7,300 bases of DNA from CALGLS01 sp047626155 (GTDB lineage: Bacteria; Bacteroidota; Bacteroidia; Chitinophagales; Saprospiraceae). The notes under the pieces were generated by a model, which was not told where the DNA came from, made no database searches, and was given only the letters and a program-made list of their open reading frames with translations. The DNA lies in assembly GCA_047626155.1 (NCBI GenBank), contig JBLHRR010000209.1, positions 1-7,300 on the forward strand, read 5' to 3'. Positions 1-5,316 of the stretch are shown here, one piece after another. The position numbers and the translations under genes were made by a program. Every line of letters begins with the position of its first letter. Within the stretch, counting starts at the first letter, position 1.

Positions 1-858
1 AACTTCACTCTCAAACCCAAATATTCTAAAATTGGTGAATTTAATGAAGATGGTGTCGCTATAGTCTGTTACGGAAAAGATAAAATCAGATATGGTATTA
101 TCAATCGCTCAGGTAAATTATTAACCGATCAAAATTTCCGTTCCATCGCGGAATTCAAAGAGGGTAGAGCTGCGGTAAAATACAAGGATGGCTACGGTTT
201 TATAGATGCTAATGGTAAGCTTGTTGTCAAAAGCGAATACTCCAGAGTCTCTAACTTTTCCAATGGTCTAGCCGCTGTGCAGAAAGATGGCGCCTGTGGG
301 TATATTGATCAGCAGGGAGTGCTCACCGTACCCATGGACTTTTCTAAGTGTCTTGACTTTGATGAAGGTATTGCAGTGATTTATCGTGGCTATCGTCAAG
401 GAGGAATCATAGATACGTTGGGGCAATTTATTATCGAACCCAGTATCAATCGACTACTTGATTTTAGTGACGGTCGTGGCTTAGTTCGAGATGATCAAGC
501 TCGGTTTTACTATATAACTGCCGGAGCGGATATGTCAGAAGGCTATTATAGGCATGCGGGTAAATTCAATCATGGGGTCGCTGCAGTAAAAAGTGGCAAT
601 CGTTGGGGCGTTATCAATCAGCGAGGGATTGAAATAGTGGCACCTAAATATGACAAAATTGATAACTTTAAAGACGGTTACGCCAAAGTTAGAATCAAAC
701 GGTTTAACGGTCTGTCCAATTTAGAGGGCAATCTGATTATCCAACCGGAGTACGAATATATTTCCTACGTCGGAGAGGGTTTGTTCCGCGTAGAGCAAGG
801 GGATAAAGTTGGTTATTTTAATCGGAGCGGAGATTGGGTTTGGGGTTTAAGAGAGTAA
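1..858 (+). CDS. WG-repeat protein, 3' part (5' end outside window)
   Basis: The frame is open from the first base to the TAA at 856-858, giving 285 visible residues with no start in the window. The protein is made of degenerate WG/KWG beta-repeats about 40-45 residues apart. Each has the pattern aromatic-G-[IFV]-I-[DN]-x-x-G followed by a hydrophobic strand. Examples are RYGIINRSG (about residues 30-38), GYGFIDANG, CGYIDQQG, GGIIDTLG, RWGVINQRG and the last one, VGYFNRSG. The repeat near bases 500-560 is strongly degenerate. Between repeats comes F.[ED/NH]G[RLV]A.V, also typical of the family. WG-repeat proteins are common in Bacteroidota and firmicutes, with no enzymatic role known to me; a binding or scaffold role is usually supposed. 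The missing N-terminus could hold a signal peptide or another domain, so location is unknown. The 446-bp gap downstream suggests it is not cotranscribed with the exonuclease gene. Confidence 0.9.
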   Translation, partial: NFTLKPKYSKIGEFNEDGVAIVCYGKDKIRYGIINRSGKLLTDQNFRSIAEFKEGRAAVKYKDGYGFIDANGKLVVKSEYSRVSNFSNGLAAVQKDGACGYIDQQGVLTVPMDFSKCLDFDEGIAVIYRGYRQGGIIDTLGQFIIEPSINRLLDFSDGRGLVRDDQARFYYITAGADMSEGYYRHAGKFNHGVAAVKSGNRWGVINQRGIEIVAPKYDKIDNFKDGYAKVRIKRFNGLSNLEGNLIIQPEYEYISYVGEGLFRVEQGDKVGYFNRSGDWVWGLRE

Positions 859-901
859 GAGAAGAATCAAAATTAAAATGCAAATCAAAATCAAAACCTT
901 C

Positions 902-1077
902 TAACGTGAGGAAGTCCATCCTACCTATGAACCCTGCGTTATAGGGTCACGTTATAGTGGCGGGTTGGGAATGGCGAATCATGTGGGGGTGGGAGCCGGC
1001 CTGAGTGTATAGCCCTTGATTCGCCTAGAATTTTGCATACTTTTTTTCAATTGAAAAAGTATGTCGCAGAAGGCCTT
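902..1077. repeat. hairpin-rich structured block, possible dispersed repeat or RNA element
   Basis: Five inverted repeats are packed into about 175 bp. TAACGTGA (902-909) pairs with TCACGTTA (947-954). ACCCT (931-935) pairs with AGGGT (943-947), sharing one base with the first stem. GGCGAATCA (973-981) pairs with TGATTCGCC (1017-1025) around a G-rich loop. CATACTTTTT (1036-1045) pairs with AAAAAGTATG (1054-1063). The block ends with the palindrome GAAGGCCTTC (1068-1077). Its G-rich composition contrasts with the AT-rich flanks, and no frame is usefully open. It could be a dispersed intergenic repeat, a decayed element, or a transcribed structured RNA downstream of the WG-repeat gene. The pairings are seen directly; the function is unknown. 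Confidence 0.5.
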
Positions 1078-1245
1078 CCGGAAATCTTAACTTTAGAACA
1101 AATGTTCAACCAATAGATTTTATTTTTAATCGTTTCTTATTGAGATAATTAAGAACGATCAACCATGAACAGAATAAAGTCTAGCCTTTTATTATGCCCC
1201 CACCTAAACATTAATTCCTATCTTTACCCCCTCAAAACCGCATCA

Positions 1246-1282
1246 TCTTTGACGTTCATTCAATCAGCACAACCGTCAAAGA
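1246..1282. promoter_or_regulatory. 9-bp inverted repeat before the exonuclease gene
   Basis: TCTTTGACG (1246-1254) is perfectly mirrored by CGTCAAAGA (1274-1282) with a 19-bp spacer, ending 22 bp before the ATG at 1305. It could be an operator for a dimeric regulator or a stem in the 5' leader. There is no poly-T tail, so it is not a terminator. Confidence 0.3.
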
Positions 1283-1304
1283 AGCACAAATTTATAATAC
1301 AAGC

Positions 1305-2129
1305 ATGACCTTCAATCTCACCAAACCACTCTGCTTCTTTGATGTAGAGTCTACAGGCCTCAACGTTATCAGTGATCGCATACTTCAGATCGGAATCATT
1401 AAATTTTTTCCCAACGGTAAAGAACAAGAAGAGCTGGAAATGCTCATCAATCCGGGTATCCCCATTTCAGAAGAAGCAATGGGCGTTCATGGTATTACAC
1501 CAAAGATGTTGGCTAATAAACCCACCTTCGTCCAAGTCGCCCAGGAACTATATGACTTTATCGGCGATGCTGATTTAGCAGGCTATAATTCCAATCGTTT
1601 TGATATTCCTATTTTGATGGAAGAATTTGCAAGAATAGGAATGGAGCTCTCCATGAAGAAAAGAAGAACCATAGATGTACAGCGTATTTTTTATAAAATG
1701 GAACCGCGAACACTTAAAGCTGCTTTGAAATATTATTGCAATGAAGAAATAGAAAACGCCCACGATGCCATGGCTGATGTCCGGGCTACTGTCTCTGTTT
1801 TCCAGGGACAATTGGAGCGCTATAAAGACATAACCTACAAAACGGATGATGGAGAAGAAATTGTGGATCCGCTTAAAAACGACATGCAAGTCATTCACGA
1901 ATTCACCAATGACTTAAGAACAATTGATGCAACTCAACGATTGAAATACGATAAAGAGGGACAAATCGTTTTCAACTTTGGGAAGTACAAAGATCAATCG
2001 GTTGCCAAGGTGATTGCCAAGGATAAACCTTTTTACCACTGGATACTCAATAAAGAGTTTTCTTCTCAGGTCAAACAAATTATCAAGCAAATAATGTCTG
2101 AAAATGAAAAAGGCGCACAACCCAAATAG
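1305..2129 (+). CDS. DEDDh-type 3'-5' exonuclease (DnaQ-like) with ExoX-like C-terminal motif
   Basis: This 274-residue protein belongs to the RNase T/DnaQ exonuclease superfamily (PF00929). The catalytic motifs appear in order: Exo I FFDVESTGL with D13 and E15, Exo II GYNSNRFDIPIL with D100, and Exo III HDAMADV with H153 and D158. These make the two-metal DEDDh active site that removes nucleotides from 3' ends. VHGIT near residue 61 is also typical. After the core, FNFGKYKDQSVAKV (about 223-236) followed by YHWIL matches a C-terminal module shared with exodeoxyribonuclease X-like proteins. No polymerase or polymerase-binding domain is seen, so this is more likely a stand-alone repair or processing nuclease than the replicative proofreading subunit. 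The ATG at 1305 gives the expected short N-terminus before Exo I. Its last 26 bp overlap the MbnP-like gene. The enzyme class is nearly certain; the substrate is not known. Confidence 0.93.
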   Translation: MTFNLTKPLCFFDVESTGLNVISDRILQIGIIKFFPNGKEQEELEMLINPGIPISEEAMGVHGITPKMLANKPTFVQVAQELYDFIGDADLAGYNSNRFDIPILMEEFARIGMELSMKKRRTIDVQRIFYKMEPRTLKAALKYYCNEEIENAHDAMADVRATVSVFQGQLERYKDITYKTDDGEEIVDPLKNDMQVIHEFTNDLRTIDATQRLKYDKEGQIVFNFGKYKDQSVAKVIAKDKPFYHWILNKEFSSQVKQIIKQIMSENEKGAQPK

Positions 2130-2961
2130 CTTTTTTAGTAACGGAACTCTCTTCTGGTCTGTATTACTTTTGTTATGCTTTTTCACTTCATGTAAAGATG
2201 ACATAGAAGGATGTAAAGATATTAACGCAAGTAATTGGAATGCCTCAGCGGATTCGTCCTGCGAAGATTGTTGTATCTATCCTGAACTAAAACTCAACAT
2301 TTCACATGCCTACGGTAATACCACGTTTCGATACAGGGAACCTTATAAAGATGTCGCGTTAAACGTCTTTACTGTATTATCCATTCGTTATTATTTATCG
2401 GACTTTTCCCTTACAACAGATATGGAGACTTATGTGGTGACTGATAGTCTGGAAACGACTACTATCGTGGATGGAGTAGTTTCAGAAAATACCGCCATCC
2501 ATGATGATGCGAGCTTTGTTACCGTTGGTACATCAACGACGAGTCTCGGTGATTTTCCAAGTAATAATTTATTTTTAGATAGCCTTTCTTTTTACTTAGG
2601 GCTTTCTCAGCCCCTAAACAGTGTTGATCCAGGTTCTGTACCGAATAGCCATCCCTTAGCTCCTAAAGCAGATAGTATGTATTGGGATGAAAGCAGAGGT
2701 TACATCTTTCAACGACTTGCCATTATTCCAGATACTGCTGTGGCAGATACCCTCATTTTGGAAATTGGAGGGGATGACCTTTTGAGGAAGATTACCTTAG
2801 CTTATGGAAAAACGACTTTAACAGGATTTGATCAGAATATTTCTATAAAAATTGATTATAAATGTTGGTTTACAGGCATAAATTTTGCGATGGATAGAGA
2901 GGATGTTTTGAAGGAGAAAATTGTCAGCAATATGTCAAAAAGCTTCTCTATTTCAGAATAA
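2104..2961 (+). CDS. MbnP-like lipoprotein 1 (divergent)
   Basis: This 285-residue protein has a lipoprotein signal: hydrophobic LFWSVLLLLCFF, then lipobox FTSC with C30. KDD directly after the cysteine resembles the Bacteroidota surface-export signal. Residues 37-60 contain GCKDINASNW..SC..CCIYP, a variant of the GCTDP.A.NY...A..DDGSC motif found near the N-terminus of many Bacteroidota exported proteins. The MbnP-like core follows: LNISHAY (H68), then SIRYYLSDFSL (93-103), NSHPLA (H183), and MYWDESRGYIF with W194. MbnP proteins are copper-binding partners of MauG-like MbnH enzymes, which turn a Trp into kynurenine. Where protein 2 has YHIG, this one reads LEIGG, so a likely ligand His is missing. 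The only usable start lies inside the exonuclease gene (26-bp overlap), which implies cotranscription and perhaps coupled translation. Family assignment is by motif pattern only. Confidence 0.75.
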   Translation: MKKAHNPNSFFSNGTLFWSVLLLLCFFTSCKDDIEGCKDINASNWNASADSSCEDCCIYPELKLNISHAYGNTTFRYREPYKDVALNVFTVLSIRYYLSDFSLTTDMETYVVTDSLETTTIVDGVVSENTAIHDDASFVTVGTSTTSLGDFPSNNLFLDSLSFYLGLSQPLNSVDPGSVPNSHPLAPKADSMYWDESRGYIFQRLAIIPDTAVADTLILEIGGDDLLRKITLAYGKTTLTGFDQNISIKIDYKCWFTGINFAMDREDVLKEKIVSNMSKSFSISE

Positions 2962-3045
2962 GCCCCATCTTGACTTTAAATTATCGACTTTTAGTCAACA
3001 ACATTGATCTTCTTATTGTTATAAAAGTAAAAAAAATCTACACAT

Positions 3046-3864
3046 ATGAAAAAGGTTTCCCTACTCTTCGCTGTCTTTTCTATTCTTTACATCGGTTCCT
3101 GTGGTAGCGATGATACGACAGTAAATCAAGCAACAACAAATTTGGATATGGTGATCACTGCTTCTTTTGGTGGTGAGGTTTTGCAGATGCAAAAGGAATA
3201 TACCTTGTGTGATGGCAAAGCTATTCGATTCTCAGAAGTCAATCTATTTGTTTCTGATATGGTTCTACTTAAAGAAAGTGATCCTCAAACAGCAGTCACG
3301 GAATTGAAGGAAATTGATTTCTTGGACTTTACATTCACTGATTCTATAGCAGCAGCAGTGGGAAGTACCATTAGCATTCAGCAAGTTCCAGTCGGTACTT
3401 ACTCTGGACTTCGTTTAGGATTAGGTGTTATCGCAGACTTGAACAGAACGAATCCTGCAGATTACGGTTCCACCAGTCCACTTAGTAAGTCCAGTCACTA
3501 TTGGGCGATGACTGATAGTTATATTTTTGCAAAGGTTACCGGTTTTGCTGACTTGAATGGAGATGGTGTAATCACACAGGGTGGTGCTGATACGGAAGGA
3601 TTTACTTATCACATTGGTTCCGATCCTACTTATGGTTCCGCTTCTATTATTAAGCAAATCAATCTGGAGGAAGGAGTAAATGGGCAGATGAATTTAAACT
3701 TGGATTTCAGCTCAGTCTTTGAAACCAGCAAAGCTACATATGACGGTGATCCTGCTGACGACTGCTTGGACATCGCAACTTATAAAGCAGCTCATACCGA
3801 TGATTTAGAATTAGCAACGGATATGATGGCTAATCTGGCAAATTCAATTACATTGGAATTTTAA
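3046..3864 (+). CDS. MbnP-like lipoprotein 2 (canonical)
   Basis: This 272-residue lipoprotein has MKK, a hydrophobic segment, then lipobox IGSC (C19), followed by GSDD, which resembles the surface-export signal. The MbnP pattern is clear: IRFSEVNLFVSDMVLL (60-75), VPVGTYSGLRLGLGV (114-128), HYWAMTDSYIFAKVTG (151-166) and FTYHIGSD (186-193). W153 is the only tryptophan in the whole protein and sits where MbnP proteins carry the Trp converted to kynurenine. H151 and H189 are nearby candidate copper ligands. DLNGDGVIT (169-177) resembles a calcium-binding EF-hand or dockerin loop, although position 12 is Gly. C55 and C240 could form a disulfide. The start is preceded by an A-rich stretch and no Shine-Dalgarno, as usual in Bacteroidota. 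It lies 84 bp after protein 1, probably in the same transcript, and is followed by a strong terminator. Confidence 0.83.
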   Translation: MKKVSLLFAVFSILYIGSCGSDDTTVNQATTNLDMVITASFGGEVLQMQKEYTLCDGKAIRFSEVNLFVSDMVLLKESDPQTAVTELKEIDFLDFTFTDSIAAAVGSTISIQQVPVGTYSGLRLGLGVIADLNRTNPADYGSTSPLSKSSHYWAMTDSYIFAKVTGFADLNGDGVITQGGADTEGFTYHIGSDPTYGSASIIKQINLEEGVNGQMNLNLDFSSVFETSKATYDGDPADDCLDIATYKAAHTDDLELATDMMANLANSITLEF

Positions 3865-3882
3865 GACGTCCTTTACTTTGTC

Positions 3883-3921
3883 AAAAATGGCTGGTTGCTG
3901 AAAAGCGGTCAGCCATTTTTT
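3883..3921 (+). terminator. strong intrinsic terminator after MbnP-like gene 2
   Basis: AAAAATGGCTG (3883-3893) pairs perfectly with CAGCCATTTTT (3910-3920). The stem continues inward through G-U pairs and a GC/GC step to a TGAAAA loop (3899-3904). Six T residues run 3916-3921. The A-run on the other side means it could also stop transcription from the opposite strand. It separates the lipoprotein genes from the cytochrome genes. Confidence 0.88.
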
Positions 3922-3992
3922 AATTTAGGACTGGTTATTTGCATTTCGAGTAAATCTAAGAATATGCCATATCAAAGGAGGAACAATTCGGA

Positions 3993-4091
3993 ATGTGTTC
4001 GATGCGAGTGGTTGCTTTATTTGTTAATGTTTTAATCGTAATTTACCCTTTTGATTTACTGCAAATGATATTTCAATATCCCGGAATCTAA
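3993..4091 (+). CDS. possible 32-residue hydrophobic peptide with Shine-Dalgarno
   Basis: AAAGGAGG at 3974-3981 is followed 11 bp later by ATG at 3993, opening 32 codons that stop at TAA 4089-4091, 5 bp before the cytochrome gene start. The peptide is rich in V, L, I and F (MRVVALFVNVLIVIYPF near its start), so it could span a membrane once. Good Shine-Dalgarno sequences are unusual in Bacteroidota and none of the neighbouring genes has one. It could be a leader peptide coupled to the cytochrome gene, a small membrane protein, or a chance frame, since AT-rich DNA readily encodes hydrophobic peptides. I do not recognise it. Confidence 0.25.
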   Translation: MCSMRVVALFVNVLIVIYPFDLLQMIFQYPGI

Positions 4092-4096
4092 TTGTT

Positions 4097-5203
4097 ATGA
4101 ATAAGCCAATACTCCTTTTTGTTTTCCTGTTTTCTATCCTCTCCACATGCAGCAATAATACGGATCAAAACGATCTCCACAATATCAGCTACAAACCAAC
4201 CCCTCTTCAAATCAATGTCCCCAAAGGTTTTCCAAAATTGGAAATACCGGAAAACAATCCAACGACAAACGAAGGTGTTGAACTTGGAAGAACTTTATTT
4301 TACGATCCTATTCTCTCTGTAGACAGCAGTATTGCCTGTAGCTTTTGTCATTTGCCTCAGTTTAGTTTTACTGACAGACATGCAAAAAGTAGAGGTGTGA
4401 AAGGAACGATTGTTAAACGCAGTAGTCCTTCTTTAATAAATGTTGGTTTGATTCGAAATGGCTTATTTTGGGATGGCAGAGTTCATAGCTTAGAAGAACA
4501 AGCCCTCTTACCGGTTGAGGATCCCTTAGAGATGCAAGCGAGCTGGCCAGTGATCGAAAAACGCTTACAGGCTCACGATAAATATCCAGTCTTGTTCCGA
4601 GCTGCTTTTGGAATCGGAAACAAAAAGGAATTGACACGAGACTTAGTGGTCAAAGCGATTGCTCAATTTGAACGTACTCTACTAAGTTCTGGTCAGTCAA
4701 AATATGATCAAGTCACCTATGGCTTGGACAGCTTTACGGTGGACGAAGCGATGGGCTACGACCTGTTCTTTGATGTTTCGCCAGGGATAAGCGATGGAGA
4801 ATGTGGGAACTGTCATAACGCACCACTATTCACCGACCACACCTTCGCGAACAACGGAATCGATGCAGCCAAAACATTGGATGACTTCCCGGATAAAGGC
4901 CTTGGTGCGATCAGCGGAGACCCTTATGACAATGGCAAATTCAAAGTTCCTACCTTATATAACATCGCCCTCACTTCACCTTACATGCATGATGGGCGCT
5001 TCCGAACCCTAAAGGAAGTCATAGATCATTATAATAGTGGGGGACATCCTTCGCCAACAGTAAATTCCTTGATACGACCACTTGGATTTACAGAGATTGA
5101 GAAAGAACAACTCCTCTCTTTTTTACATACGCTTACTGATACAACCTTTACCGAATTTGAGCGGATAAAACGAGGAGCAGAATACAGGAATTCATTGTAC
5201 TAA
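4097..5203 (+). CDS. di-haem cytochrome c peroxidase/MauG-family lipoprotein 1 (MbnH-like)
   Basis: This 368-residue protein belongs to the CCP/MauG family (PF03150). After a signal with lipobox STC (C18) come two c-type haem sites, CSFCH (81-85) and CGNCH (236-240). Between them lie FWDGR (W125, the tryptophan bridging the haems in this family), SLEEQALLPVEDPLEM (131-146, E145 in the peroxidatic glutamate position) and AIAQFERTLLS. C-terminal PYMHDGRFRTLKEVIDHY ends at Y312. From memory, this aligns with the axial Met of classical bacterial peroxidases and with the axial Tyr of MauG. These features favour a MauG/MbnH-type protein-oxidising enzyme over a simple peroxide scavenger. CSNNTD after the lipobox lacks the acidic SDD or KDD of the neighbours, so it may face the periplasm. 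By eye about half its residues match the next cytochrome. The likely substrate is one of the upstream MbnP-like proteins; this is inferred from position and family. Confidence 0.9.
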   Translation: MNKPILLFVFLFSILSTCSNNTDQNDLHNISYKPTPLQINVPKGFPKLEIPENNPTTNEGVELGRTLFYDPILSVDSSIACSFCHLPQFSFTDRHAKSRGVKGTIVKRSSPSLINVGLIRNGLFWDGRVHSLEEQALLPVEDPLEMQASWPVIEKRLQAHDKYPVLFRAAFGIGNKKELTRDLVVKAIAQFERTLLSSGQSKYDQVTYGLDSFTVDEAMGYDLFFDVSPGISDGECGNCHNAPLFTDHTFANNGIDAAKTLDDFPDKGLGAISGDPYDNGKFKVPTLYNIALTSPYMHDGRFRTLKEVIDHYNSGGHPSPTVNSLIRPLGFTEIEKEQLLSFLHTLTDTTFTEFERIKRGAEYRNSLY

Positions 5204-5210
5204 AACTTTT

Positions 5211-5230
5211 GCCGTCTATCCGGCGTTTTA
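5211..5230 (+). terminator. weak hairpin between the two cytochrome genes
   Basis: GCCG (5211-5214) pairs with CGGC (5221-5224) around TCTATC and is followed by GTTTTA, 8 bp after the stop codon of cytochrome 1. The stem is only 4 bp and the T-run is short, so it would be a leaky terminator at best. Confidence 0.35.
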
Positions 5231-5250
5231 TAAATGCGCTTCAGTTCTGG

Positions 5251-5281
5251 TTTCTTTTATGAATGGAAGTCCTTAAATTTG
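5251..5281 (+). promoter_or_regulatory. candidate Bacteroidota promoter for cytochrome gene 2
   Basis: TAAATTTG (5274-5281) is a full match to the Bacteroidota -7 consensus TAnnTTTG. TTTC (5251-5254), one base from the -33 TTTG, lies exactly 19 bp upstream, the usual spacing. Transcription would begin near 5288 and give a leader of about 30 bases before the ATG at 5317. This would let the second cytochrome be expressed separately and argues against translation from the earlier ATG at 5263. Confidence 0.5.
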
Positions 5282-5316
5282 ATTTCTACCTAAGTAATAA
5301 AAACATTCTAATAAAG

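Larger units (their letters stand above)
859..1304. other. intergenic region with structured block and upstream region of the exonuclease gene
   Basis: I see no convincing gene here. Bases 859-900 are an A-rich tract with repeated AATCAAAA-like words. Bases 902-1077 are a hairpin-rich, comparatively GC-rich block listed separately. Bases 1096-1107 hold a small palindrome, GAACA-AA-TGTTC. Bases 1129-1159 form an imperfect hairpin (ATCGTTTCTTA against TTAAGAACGAT, one bulged base). TATCTTTA at 1219-1226 differs by one base from the Bacteroidota -7 element TAnnTTTG, but I find no -33 TTG at the right distance, so a promoter there is only a weak possibility. An inverted repeat at 1246-1282 lies just before the exonuclease start. 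Confidence 0.6.

Noticed and set aside
905..1025. RNase P RNA or another known RNA, suggested by GAGGAAGTCC
   Set aside because: Only that short word resembles RNase P RNA. The remaining conserved parts and the required length are not present.
1165..1308. 47-codon frame ending with an ATGA overlap at the exonuclease start
   Set aside because: The composition looks random, there is no signal or recognisable motif and no ribosome binding site, and it runs through the inverted repeat at 1246-1282. The ATGA overlap alone is not enough.
1575..2204. Minus-strand frames opposite the exonuclease gene
   Set aside because: They lie opposite a well-supported gene, have no recognisable motifs, and look like antisense shadows. 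The same applies to the shorter frames opposite or inside the lipoprotein and cytochrome genes.
5263..5316. Earlier ATG for cytochrome gene 2, adding 18 residues
   Set aside because: It would place charged residues before a complete lipoprotein signal and lies upstream of the likely transcription start near 5288. The ATG at 5317 is better.
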